From: Saitoella complicata NRRL Y-17804 | Lineage: Eukaryota; Ascomycota; Saitoellomycetes; Saitoellales; Saitoellaceae | Direction: 5' to 3' | Length of the DNA stretch: 64,000 bases | Assembly (NCBI RefSeq): GCF_001661265.1 | Contig: NW_017566996.1 | Span: 62,001 to 126,000 of the forward strand | The notes under the pieces: model-generated | The model's input: the letters and a program-made list of their open reading frames with translations, nothing else | What the model was told of the DNA's origin: nothing | The model's database searches: none | Made by a program: the position numbers and the translations under genes | Shown: positions 30,943 to 41,027 of the stretch, in pieces | Layout: the number at the start of each line of letters is the position of its first letter | How positions within the stretch are numbered: the stretch's first letter is position 1

Positions 30943-31935
30943 ATGCCCTCCCTGAACGACATGATCCACCTCAACGTCGGCGGCCGAAACTTCACCACCT
31001 CCCGCACAACTCTCCTCTGCTCGCCCTCCCCTTCCTCCTCCTCGCACCCCTCAACATTCTTCCAAGCCCTCCTCTCCCCAACCTGGTCCTCCTCCTCCCC
31101 CGACGGCCTCACCCCTCAAAGCCCCATCTTCATCGACCGCGACCCCGACGCTTTCTCGATCGTCCTACACTACCTCCGAACAGGAAAACTACGCATCCCA
31201 CCCCACGCATTCATCGACCCCGCATCTATCGCAGACGAAGCAGATTTCTATAACCTCCCCCACCTCGCATCCCTCGCGCTCGCGCTCTCATCCTCGACGC
31301 AGCCCCCAGACATCGGTTACGAAGAAGAACTCTGGATCGGACTTCTCGAGCGCGAGAAAGGGGAGTATCGATGGTTTCTGCGACACCCGATGGTAGAGGG
31401 ACAAACCCTCGTGACAAAAGACGATACAGGCGGTGGTGGAAGACGAAAGTGCTGGGTGTTTGATGATTTCCATTTCGGGCAGATGTTTGAGCTCGGACCC
31501 CTCTTGGATCGGTATTTCGACGAAATCGGCACACTACCACTCTCCCTACCAAAGAAGAAGAACGGACCTCGGACTGCGTCCACAGTCCTCTTCACAACCC
31601 CCTACCCCCACTTCCACGGCTCCACAACCCTCTCCGGCTACCGCTGGGTCGTATCCTCCCCCGTCTGGTATCGCTGCGTGGATATGCGTTTAGGAGAACG
31701 GATGAATGGCCGACACGATGATTTGCAGATTATGATTATGCGACGGATTGGAAGAAGCGAGGACGAGGAGTGGAGGTTTATCGGGGAGAAGGGGATGGGG
31801 GTTGGCATGACCGGGGTTGGTGGGGGGAATTTCGTTGGGGGGGAGGGGGAGGAGGAGAGTGATAAGGGGGAGGAGGGTGAGGAAGGGCAGGGATATGGTG
31901 ATGAGGAGTTTGGGGAGTCGGTTATGAGTGTTTGA
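30943..31935 (+). CDS. KCTD-type (T1) BTB domain protein
   Basis: This is a soluble protein with a potassium-channel-tetramerisation-like BTB fold, probably an oligomeric adaptor, perhaps for cullin-3 ligases. It is single-exon, 330 aa. The BTB domain fills residues 5-115: MIHLNVGGRNFTTSRTTLL, then IFIDRDPDAFSIVLHYLRTG and ADEADFYNLPHLASLA, the exact T1 hallmarks (VGGxxF, RDPxxFxxIL, EAxFY). A unique region of about 170 residues follows (YEEELWIGLLEREKGEYRWF, CWVFDDFHFGQ, RWVVSSPVWYRCVDMRLGER). The tail is Gly/Glu-rich. No membrane segment exists, so it is not a channel. It is convergent with OPY2, 171 bp between stops. Confidence 0.85.
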   Translation: MPSLNDMIHLNVGGRNFTTSRTTLLCSPSPSSSSHPSTFFQALLSPTWSSSSPDGLTPQSPIFIDRDPDAFSIVLHYLRTGKLRIPPHAFIDPASIADEADFYNLPHLASLALALSSSTQPPDIGYEEELWIGLLEREKGEYRWFLRHPMVEGQTLVTKDDTGGGGRRKCWVFDDFHFGQMFELGPLLDRYFDEIGTLPLSLPKKKNGPRTASTVLFTTPYPHFHGSTTLSGYRWVVSSPVWYRCVDMRLGERMNGRHDDLQIMIMRRIGRSEDEEWRFIGEKGMGVGMTGVGGGNFVGGEGEEESDKGEEGEEGQGYGDEEFGESVMSV

Positions 31936-32106
31936 GGGGGCAGAGAACGACCCGCGTTCACAGACAAGTTCTAGAAAGATAGCCAAGAGATGCTACTACA
32001 CACTAAACTCCAAATCCCATCGACCGCGACACGAATCCAACCCGAACCAGCGGGGATCGTTCCTAGACCTGTTGTCCTGCACCTGTCCCTTCTTGATGAT
32101 GTGTGT

Positions 32107-33195
32107 TCATAGTTCCTTCTCCATAACCGAAAACTCATCCCCAAACGGACTCTTCTTCTCCTCCTGCTGTACACGCGCATGCACAACTACCCCATCTTCC
32201 TCATCATCATCATCACTCTCCTCCTCCTCCGAATCCTCCCACGTCGACGCTAACCCACTCCCCCCCTTCGGCGTCGTCAAATTCCTCCTACTCGCACTCT
32301 TCCCCGGCAACGTCATCAACCTCGCCTTCGCCCCCGCCGACACCGCCGCCGGCACAGGCACGACCATCGCCGTATCCCTTGTCCGTGTGGTCCCGATACT
32401 CTCTCGACCAGATTTCTGACTTGAGGCGTACGAAACGCGTAATAAATCATCCGCGGAGAAGAATTGGGTCGAGAGATTTTGCGGAAGGGCGAGATGAGGT
32501 GAGGGTACGGGGACGAGGTTTGCGGTGTGGATGTGGGAGGGGGGAATGTTGAGGGTGGGCATCGTCGCGTTTGAGGGGAGTTGGGGGGAGAGATGGATTG
32601 GGATGACGTTTGAGCCGCGGGGTTGGGAGGTGAAGATCGTTGAGGCGATTGAGGCCATCGTGCGCCGGTTCTTGCTGGTGGAAGAGTTGGGGTTGGTGTC
32701 TTTGGGGGTGACTGTTGTGGTGCATTTTTCGGGGTCGGTGTGGGTGTGGGTGGGGAGAGCGATCCCGCCGCGCCGACGACGGATTTGACGACGGTGCCAG
32801 AACCAGAAGGCAGTGATGAGGAGTGCGACGAACGCTAATCCACCCACAACTCCACCCGCGATACTGCCAGTCTGCTTCGAACCTCCGCCTCCTCCATCGG
32901 ACGATGCAGAAGTGGACGATGCGGAAGAGGAGCCAGAGAGGTTAACACAAGACACCGAAGCACACGCATCACACGTTTGGGTGCTCAAAATGCATGTCTC
33001 GCCATCATCGCAGGACGGACACGAGAGATCTATGTCGGGGCACGTTACGCAGTCTCTTCGTCCCAGCAATCCTTCTCCTGTACGCTGCTCATCAGCTCTC
33101 ACATACACGAGAAAGAAAAAAGGAGGGATCTTACCTGAAACGAGAGAGATGGAGAGGATGAGAGTGAGTGCGGTGATGAACGAGAGGATACGCAT
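32107..33195 (-). CDS. OPY2: Opy2-like membrane anchor of the HOG/MAPK pathway
   Basis: Opy2 anchors Ste50 at the plasma membrane so that Ste11 can activate the HOG osmostress cascade. Exons 33195-33135 and 33077-32107 give 343 aa over a 57 nt intron. The signal peptide is MRILSFITALTLILSISLVS. The extracellular part has the Opy2 Cys-rich signature: CVTCPDIDLSCPSCDDGETC followed by ILSTQTCDACASVSCV. A Ser/Gly stalk and one membrane helix (GGVVGGLAFVALLITAFWFW) come next, then a basic stop-transfer HRRQIRRRR. The cytoplasmic tail of about 215 residues includes SRRNLTTPKGG and an acidic stretch, and ends SPFGDEFSVMEKEL, acidic short motifs of the kind that bind Ste50 (inference). It is divergent from the chitin synthase with 440 bp between. 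Confidence 0.88.
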   Translation of the reverse strand: MRILSFITALTLILSISLVSGKIPPFFFLVYVRADEQRTGEGLLGRRDCVTCPDIDLSCPSCDDGETCILSTQTCDACASVSCVNLSGSSSASSTSASSDGGGGGSKQTGSIAGGVVGGLAFVALLITAFWFWHRRQIRRRRGGIALPTHTHTDPEKCTTTVTPKDTNPNSSTSKNRRTMASIASTIFTSQPRGSNVIPIHLSPQLPSNATMPTLNIPPSHIHTANLVPVPSPHLALPQNLSTQFFSADDLLRVSYASSQKSGRESIGTTRTRDTAMVVPVPAAVSAGAKARLMTLPGKSASRRNLTTPKGGSGLASTWEDSEEEESDDDDEEDGVVVHARVQQEEKKSPFGDEFSVMEKEL

Positions 33196-33635
33196 CTTTG
33201 TAGTGCGTAGGGAGTGTATGCTGTTTGCCGGACGCGGCGGTTGTCGATTGGTGAGAGTTTGAGATGCACGCACATGCACACCCTGCAGCTGGTAAGATTA
33301 CGCACTTGGCAGGCAACGGAGAGGAGTAAGGAGAACAGGATAGGGAATGAATGCTACTCCCACCATGAGCATTGTTGAGAAGAGGATGAAGGTTGAGCTG
33401 AGGAGATGATGAGCCAGCAGCTGCCTCGGCGTATTTTGTCCTGGAATGAGAGCTCGGGCCGCTTCCACGGGGCCCCGGACCGCTCAATATCGATGTAGCC
33501 TCGGCAGCCAGGCATGCTTGCCAATCACGTTCCCGTTCTTGCTCGAAGTGTCGCCGCTCTGACGAGACTCCTTCATCCATCACATAAACCTCCACCCTCC
33601 TCTCCTCTCCACATTGCTTGTGAAGGGAATAAGAA
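33196..33635. other. Shared divergent promoter of OPY2 and chitin synthase
   Basis: No gene is seen. All control elements for both cell-surface genes must fit within or near these 440 bases. I did not find a clear TATA box. Confidence 0.45.
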
Positions 33636-36600
33636 ATGTCTTACACGGCCGCACCCAATCCTCAATCAGGGGGCGAAGAAGACTATTACCGTGATCGCTC
33701 CCCATCTCCTGACCCGTCCGGAGGCCACCGAAACCCGTTTGTCGAGCATGTGGAGGAAGATATGGATGATGAGTATGAAATGCAGGGTGATGTGGGCATG
33801 GGTCACGGAGGGATGTACGGAGCCGGGAGTAGTGATCGTCTTCCATTAGTTGAGGAGAGTACGTATCACCAAGGGTACGGAGCCCATCTCGAGCCCCAAG
33901 CAGGTATGTCCCACCTCAATGACTGTTGTACTTCATCGCATACTGATCACAAGCTGGGACAGGCACATACCCACCAGCCCACGGCGGCGGCTATCTCGCC
34001 CCTCTCCGCTCCTCCTCCCCAACCCCCTCTGACCCCCACGCTGCTCCAGGTTTGAGCACCCCCGCCCCCTCGCAGCTAAAACGCTACAACACCCGCCGCA
34101 TCCCCCTTCCCCCCTCCGGCATCCTCTCCGTCGACCACCCCGTACCCACCGCCGTCCGTAACGCCGTACAACCGAAATACAGGCTCGAGGCCGAAGAACA
34201 GGGTCGGAATGAGTTTACCCATATGCGATACACGTTGGCGGTTGATGATCCGGATGATGTGACGGAGGCGAAGGGGTATGGGTTGAGACAGAGAGAGTAT
34301 GGGCGGACGACGGAGTTGTTGATCGCGATTACGTATTATAACGAGGACAAGGTATTGACAAACCGTACCCTATACGGTATGTATCGTAACAGAGTTCGTC
34401 TCAGTTTGGACTGACTGACTGACGAACGTGCGGTACAGGCGTCATGAAAAACATCCGTGACATCGTCAACCTCAAAAAGTCGACATTCTGGAACAAAGGC
34501 ACCCCAGCCTGGCAAAAAATCGTCGTCTGCCTCATCTTCGACGGCGCCTCCAAAGCCGATAAAGGCACCCTCGACGTCCTCGCAACAATCGGCCTCTTCC
34601 AAGCAGATGCCATGAAAGCCGACCTCAATGGGAAAAAAGCCACGGCGCATATTTTTGAGTATACATCTCAAGTCTGTTTTCATCCCGAGGAAGGGATGAT
34701 TTGGCCAAAGGGGGATGCGGATGAGGGTGCGTTTCCGCCGGTACAGTTGTTGTTTGTACTCAAACAGGAAAACGCGAAAAAAATCAATTCGCATCGCTGG
34801 CTTTTCCACGCTGTTGGGAAGATGCTCGAGCCCGAGGTCTGTATCCTCCTCGATGCGGGGACGAAGCCGGGAGCGAAGAGTATCATAAATTTGTGGGAAG
34901 GCTTTTATAATGATAAGAATTTGGGCGGGGCCTGTGGGGAGATTCATGCCATGTTGGGCAAGGGTGGGAGGAATTTGATTAACCCACTCGTCGCCGCACA
35001 GAATTTCGAATACAAGATGTCCAACATCCTCGATAAACCGCTCGAGTCGTCGTTCGGGTACGTGTCTGTCCTTCCCGGCGCTTTCTCCGCATACCGGTTT
35101 GCCGCGATTCAAGGGCGGCCGTTGGAGCAGTATTTTCTGGGCGATCACTCGCTTGCTGAGCGGTTTAGGAGGGAGGGAAAAAAGGGCGTGGATGATATGG
35201 GAATCTTCGTGAGGAACATGTATCTTGCCGAGGATAGGATCCTCTGCTTCGAACTCGTCGCAAAACGTGGCTGCAAATGGAAACTCGCCTACATCAAAGC
35301 CTCCAAAGCCGAAACCGACGTCCCGGACGCAGCTCCCGAATTCATCGGCCAACGCCGTCGCTGGTTGAATGGATCTTTTGCAGCGAGCGTGTATGCCCTC
35401 GCTTTCTTCTATCGGATGTATGGGAGCAAACATAATCTGATCAGGATGTTTTTCTTCCATGTGCAGTTTTTGTATACGCTGTTTGGGTTGTTTTTGAGTT
35501 GGTTCAATTTGGCGAATTTGTGGTTGACGTTTTCGGTTGTTATTGATTTGGCGACGAATTGTTCGGATTTATCGACCAAGGCGACGAATACCACGACGAA
35601 TGCGACGGCTGCTGCTGCTGCGACGGTTGTGAAGAGGGCTTTGACGTATCTTCCGGTGGATGAGTTGGTGAAGCGCGCTGGTACGGGTACAAGTGGGCAG
35701 TTATATTTCCATCCCTTTGGCGTGGAGGGAACGTGTGACTTCAATATCGTGTTGAAGTACATCTATACTGCGACGCTGCTACTCCAGTTCATCCTAGCCC
35801 TTGGCAACAGGCCGAAGGGATCGAAGTACACGTACTACGTTTCTTTCATCGTCTTTGCCGTTTGCCAAGTCTGGCTTCTCATCATGAGTTTCTTCCTCGT
35901 CTATGCTGCCTTCAAGAATGTCAACCTCGGCAGCGGCGGGTTCCTCGACAAAATTGGTATATTCTTCGGAATCGGAGTCACGAAGGCAGATATAGCCAAT
36001 GGAGTGGCGCCCGGCGGTCTCTATGGTCTGATTATCTTGGCTCTTGCGGCGACGTATGGTTTGTATTTCGTGGCGAGTGTCCTGTATCTCGATCCGTGGC
36101 ATATGTTCCACTCCTTCCCGTTCTATCTGCTCATTGCGCCGTCATATATCAACATCTTGAATGGTACTGTGATATTCGCACTGCTTGATTGCTTCATGCT
36201 AACACATGGTACAGTGTACGCCTTCTGCAATACCCACGATGTTTCATGGGGAACGAAGGGGTCTGACTCTACCGCGGCACATCTACCGGGCGCTCACTCA
36301 GAGAAAAAGGATGGTGCGGCTGTGGTTGAGGAAGCTGCGAAACCTCAGGAGGATATTGATGCGCAGTTTGAGAAGACGGTGAGGGCTGCGCTGATGCCGC
36401 TGCCGAGGGCCGTGGATGATGAGAAGCCGAGTCCTGAGGATAAGGATAAGGCGTTTCGCACGGTACGTAATGGCCTGTTGTTTTGAGGACAATGTTGACC
36501 TTTGCATACAGAGACTCGTTGCTTCTTGGGTTTCTACGAATCTGCTCTTAATCGCCGTTCTGACGTTCAGGTTTGTGGAACTCGAGTGCTATTATTACTC

Positions 36601-36787
36601 ATGAAGCTAACGAGCTTGCAGTAACTTTGACCAGTTGTTCGGGACTGTGAGCTATGCAGCCGATCGTACTCAGGCTTACTTCAAGTTCCTCCTCATCGCA
36701 ACCGCGGTCCTGAGTCTCATCAGGTTCCTGGGCCAGCTCACCTGGCTTGCGAAGACGGGTATCCTGTGGGGCTTCAGGAGGCATTGA
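33636..36787 (+). CDS. chsB: Class III chitin synthase
   Basis: This plasma-membrane glycosyltransferase makes cell-wall chitin from UDP-GlcNAc at hyphal tips; class III is confined to filamentous fungi. Five exons, 33636-33903, 33963-34376, 34439-36462, 36512-36570 and 36622-36787, give 976 aa. After a disordered N-terminus comes [16 protein letters not shown] and [19 protein letters not shown], a class III signature. Catalytic-core motifs follow: VCLILFDGASK-like [64 protein letters not shown] and the product-channel [10 protein letters not shown]. The C-terminal third has several membrane helices, and the last ([18 protein letters not shown]) is reached only through the two final introns. 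Length agrees with class III (~900). There is no myosin domain. Confidence 0.94.
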
Positions 36788-37536
36788 TTCAAAACAGTTT
36801 ATCTTTTCGGAAGAATGAGGGGAGTATATTTTGGAAAGTTTCGCTTTTATCTTGCTTTGCGGTTTTTGGTTTGTATGACAATGAATATCACTGATATCTG
36901 CTCTAATGCTATCGTCCCCTCCCTTGCCTTGCACCTCCTCCAGAAGCCGTCAACGTTCGGAGGAGGTCTAGCAGCCTTCGCCCTTCTTCGGCTGAGCCGC
37001 GAGACATGATTGATCGTCTAGTGACCTGTCATCGGCCGTGAAGTTATACGAATCGGTGTCTCTGACAGCTGTACGGCCTCGGCATAATCATGATGGAAGA
37101 AGGACCTACGCCGACTGCAGCTGGATCCTGCTTAGCTTCAATCCTGATTGGATTCAGAAGCCTCAATTCAAGAACTCGCCGAAAACGGATCTGCCGGTGA
37201 CATTTTTAACCGTTCATTGGGCGCCACGTGAATATGCGCGACCAGCCTTCCCTGCAACTTCGACTTTTGCGCACGGACCAACCGTCAAGCCTCCACAACA
37301 GCCTCACTAAACTTTAACCAATTCCGGCCAAACCCTGACCTGCCAGAAACCAGAACGATTTCCAGAGCAGGCTTCGATTGCTATGCTCCCCTCTGTGGCT
37401 TTAGCCGTTGTCTACCGCTCGCGGTCGTCGGACGCTGTGTCGGGTTGTTCGGCGATTGTAGCTGCCGTCGCTCTTTTCTGCTTCTTAAATCCCCGCTTGT
37501 CTGTCATCTCAGCTTACCTCACCGTCTAACATCACA
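36788..37536. other. Intergenic between chitin synthase and secreted WSC gene
   Basis: No gene is recognised. The last 100 bases are CT-rich with TTAAAT near 37485, a plausible core promoter for the gene at 37537. Confidence 0.4.
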
Positions 37537-38895
37537 ATGCATATCCCAACAGCGTTTGTATTCTTGAGCGTAATCGCTGCTCAAGCTTTTGCGATTCCAT
37601 GGCCTGGAAACACCAAGCGCGGGCAGGGCTCTTCATCCGCTGTGTGGAACGCTGCCGCCTCGCAGTCTCCTAGTGGTCTCGACAACTTTTGCAGCTCGTA
37701 CATCTTGTCTACGAAGACTGTGACTACTACTATCACTCCTACGGTTGCGCAATTGGGTGCTGGAAATGCTGCGATTGCCGTTACCTCCACTTCGACTGCT
37801 CTCGCTACCACCACAGCTGTGCAGTACGTCACTACGACGGAAACCGACGTCGTTATTGTCAATGAGACATCGACCTACATTGTTCCTGTTGAGCAGACCG
37901 CTTCGGAGTACACTACCGTCACGGCTACCTCTGTCATCCCCACTACTACCACCGCCGTCAGCGTTGAATCAGATGTCTTGACCGATGTTTCCGTCTCCAC
38001 GGACGTCGTCAGCAGCACGACTACCACTACTCTTCCTGTCTCGGTAACTAGGTTCAGCACTGTCCTCACCATCACCACCGCTTACGCCTCGACTACCACC
38101 AAGCTTCAGAACCAGAAGCGGGGTAAGGGCTCGTGCGATCTCTTCTGCACCTTGACCGACTACAGTGAGCCTTGGGTCTCAGCTCAGTGCAGCGGCTGGT
38201 TGTTGCGTCCCAAGACCGTCACCGTCACTAAGACCGCCAGTGTCTCCGCCCGCTCCGTCGCTTCGTCTGGTCCCTTGACAGTCAACGCCCTTGCCGTCTC
38301 AACCGTCACCGAGAACGTCACTTCTACGGTTTACGTGACTACCTATCAAACCACAACCTCCACCACCTCAATCCCTACCTCCTCCCTCTACACCGACGCA
38401 ACCGTCACCGAAACCAGCACCGCCACCATCAACACAACCACCACCGTCACCGAATCACTCACCTCGACCACAGTCTCCTACACCACCTCCATTCTCCCCA
38501 CCACCTCCACCTCCGTCGCCTCGACTCAGACTCTGACATCCTACTCCACCACAACCGCAACAGTGACCTCCACCATCATCTCCACCTCCGTCTCAACCCT
38601 CGTTCAAATCGCCCAACCAACTGGCCAATGTTACTCCGACGCGTCCTCCCGAACCCTCCAATACCACCTCGGCGCAAACAACAAATACGTTCCCTCGACC
38701 TGCAAGTCACTCTGTATCCAAGCTGGCTACAACTACGCCGGTCTCGAATATGGAGGACAATGTTGGTGTGATTTGCAAATCAACCCGATTGCGACGCCGA
38801 TTGCGCAGACGAATTGTAACATGACTTGCACGGCGGATACGACGCAGATGTGTGGTGGTGATTGGGCGATTCAGTTGTACTACTTGGGTCAGTGA
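37537..38895 (+). CDS. Secreted Thr-rich protein with C-terminal WSC domain
   Basis: This is a probable cell-wall or secreted glycan-binding glycoprotein. It is single-exon, 452 aa. The signal peptide MHIPTAFVFLSVIAAQAFA is followed by a possible Kex2 site (TKRG); a second KR site (NQKRGKG) lies near residue 192. About 300 residues are Thr/Ser/Val repeats of the type TxTxT (for example ATTTAVQYVTTTETDVVIV), expected to be heavily O-mannosylated. A WSC domain closes the protein: GQCYSDASSRTLQYHLG, CKSLCIQAGYNYAGLEYGGQ, CWC, TCTADTTQMCGGDWAIQLYY. No transmembrane helix or GPI signal follows, unlike the Wsc sensor at 7525. It is the neighbour of chitin synthase, which fits a wall role (inference). 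Confidence 0.85.
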   Translation: MHIPTAFVFLSVIAAQAFAIPWPGNTKRGQGSSSAVWNAAASQSPSGLDNFCSSYILSTKTVTTTITPTVAQLGAGNAAIAVTSTSTALATTTAVQYVTTTETDVVIVNETSTYIVPVEQTASEYTTVTATSVIPTTTTAVSVESDVLTDVSVSTDVVSSTTTTTLPVSVTRFSTVLTITTAYASTTTKLQNQKRGKGSCDLFCTLTDYSEPWVSAQCSGWLLRPKTVTVTKTASVSARSVASSGPLTVNALAVSTVTENVTSTVYVTTYQTTTSTTSIPTSSLYTDATVTETSTATINTTTTVTESLTSTTVSYTTSILPTTSTSVASTQTLTSYSTTTATVTSTIISTSVSTLVQIAQPTGQCYSDASSRTLQYHLGANNKYVPSTCKSLCIQAGYNYAGLEYGGQCWCDLQINPIATPIAQTNCNMTCTADTTQMCGGDWAIQLYYLGQ

Positions 38896-38961
38896 GATGT
38901 TCATGTAAATTACTTACTATCATAACTCCTTTAACTTTTTAATGTCACACTATAACTATGA

Positions 38962-40404
38962 TCATATCTCACCCTCATCCTCCACGCCCCACGCCTGCTG
39001 CATAGCCTTCACCTTCCGATCCTGCTTCATATGTCCCGTCCGATACTTCCTAACATCTCTCTTCATCAACTCCCGTGCCGCCTTACTGACCTCCTCGCTC
39101 TCATCATCATCGTCCTCATCCTCATCTTCCCCTCCTCCTCCACCACCACCACCGCTGCTGGATACAGGACCGGTGTATTCGAGCATATCCCGGATCACTT
39201 GGTTGTGTAGAAAGTGTGAGTGCATCCCATGCGACAACACTCGGCGCAACTGTCTCAGCCGTGTGAGCTTGAGCCAGGAGTCTACGTACAGCGTCGCCGC
39301 ACGCCCGAATTTGAGTGTCACGGATGGTGCGGAGTATTTCGGGTTGTTGACCGTGTCAAGGACATCCCTAAACGTCGAATGCAGCGTCCTTCGACTCGAC
39401 TTCGCAATGCGTTTCGACGATGCCGTAGAAAGGTTAGAGAGTAAGTTCGTGAGATGACCGATGTCGTCATACGGCTTTTCCAATTCTTGTCCTTCTTCCG
39501 GCTCCTCACGCGTGTCGGAGTGTGCCCACATCTCATACATGAGTGCAATGACTTCTCCAGCCGCTACACGTACACTAACCTCCGCCGAATCCAACTGCTC
39601 CACCATCACAGGTAGTCCCTCTCTCACAATCTGATCAGCCTCCTCCCCCTCCTCTTCCAAACCCGTCAGCAAAAATCCAAAAGCTTCAATCGCGGCAGTA
39701 ACCACTCCCTCATCATCACCTGCCTCCACGGTAATCCCATCACTCTCCACGATCTCTTGTAAGAAGTCAAGAACGGCGAGGGTTTCATGGGAAGAGCCGT
39801 ATGTGAAGATCACGGTTGCGAGGGCGGATATGGAGGCGGATTTGACGCTGGTGAAGGAGGAGGATTGGATTTGTTGTTTAAGAATTTGGCGTGTAGCGTC
39901 GTAGGTTTGGCCGTAGTCTGGACATGTCAAGACAAACACCGACAACACTGTAGGTCTCAATTAGCTTTCATCGCGTTAGAAAGTTGCCCAAGACCTACGT
40001 CTTGCAGAGAGCAATGACTCCCGCTCCGTCCGTCCACCCTTGAGACTCTTCGCCACCGCATTTAGAAGATCCGCTTCACGTCCAACAAGCACAGTACGGG
40101 CATTCCTCAGACACATAACCTTATGAATCTTACTCAACAACTCCTCCCTCCCCTGCACACTACTCCCCTTCCTTTCCACTAACCCATCCACAAATCCCTT
40201 CAACTCATCGTCCCAGCCCTTCTCCAGCGCGACCTCTGTCGCTGCACCCCACGATTCGACACTCTCGATTGAGGCGACAGAGGCATCGTCGGACCATTCG
40301 TCCTCTGAGTTTTGGCGGGAGGCGGCGCGAGAGGAGGAGCGAGAGGAGGAGCGGGGGGCATCAAGGGAACGGCTGCCTAGAGCTTTTCGACGTAGATCGG
40401 ACAT
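38962..40404 (-). CDS. Interferon-related developmental regulator (IFRD) family protein
   Basis: IFRD proteins are ARM-like helical proteins. Animal IFRD1 is a transcriptional co-regulator and ribosome-associated factor; the fungal role is little known. Exons 40404-39999 and 39947-38962 give 463 aa. The N-terminus is Ser/Arg-rich and acidic (SRQNSEDEWSDDASVASIES). The IFRD core starts near residue 75 (WDDELKGFVDGLVERKGSS) and includes a helical repeat stretch (TRQILKQQIQSSSFTSVKSA, SISALATVIFTYGSSHET). The C-terminal IFRD part (SKRIAKSSRRTLHSTFRDVL, LYVDSWLKLTRLRQLRRVL) binds the larger surface, and the tail is Gly/acidic then basic. The family call comes from this order and the 'SKKxRxxxRSxFRDV' hallmark. 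The intron is 51 nt. Confidence 0.83.
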
Positions 40405-41027
40405 TTGCGAGTGTATTTGTAGGTGATTGTTGGATTGGATCACGATGATTTGGTGGTTGGGTTTGCGGTGAAGGCAAAAGTTCAAGTTGGAGCTTTTGAG
40501 GACGTACGTCATTGCGGTCGCACGTGCACGGAACCAGACAGCTGAACACCAACCTGAAGTTACGAGGAAGTTAATAACGGTACGGTTGTCAAACAGCTAT
40601 GACATTTGAAGTGCTATGCCTAGAAAACGCTGTAAACCAGGTGAAAGTGCTCAGGTCTCGACACTCAGAGACGCTGAAAACTGAAAAAATGGTGCTGAAC
40701 CTTTCGTTCAAATCCATAATCACTCTGCGTAAGGCTCAAGAACTGCATCGTCCCAAAACGTCCCTGATCAAAAGGCTGCCCCTTGCCAACTTCTATTCAA
40801 TTCGTGGCTCATCGTAGCGACGACAGCAATTCCTCTGCAATCCGAATCAGACCACTCTACTGAGAGTTTGAAGAGAGTGGGGAGTTGAGCGTGAGTCGCC
40901 GGCGTCAGATTCGTTTCTCGGTAACTTCACTTCATCCTGCTTGCTCATCAAGGGTCAGGTCAAGAACTAAAGCACGGCTGCATCCTCTTCACCCTCCTCT
41001 TCACCAATGCGTGTGATGGTGATTCCA
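40405..41027. other. Intergenic between IFRD and XRN-like genes
   Basis: No gene is recognised. It holds the IFRD promoter (right to left) and the 3' flank of the XRN-like gene. Confidence 0.4.

Noticed and set aside
34336-35460. 374-codon minus-strand frame
   Set aside because: It is antisense to the chitin synthase catalytic core, with no recognisable protein features.
39130-39170. Trinucleotide-like repeat as a separate element
   Set aside because: It is the codon run for the Gly and acidic stretch of the IFRD protein, not an independent repeat.
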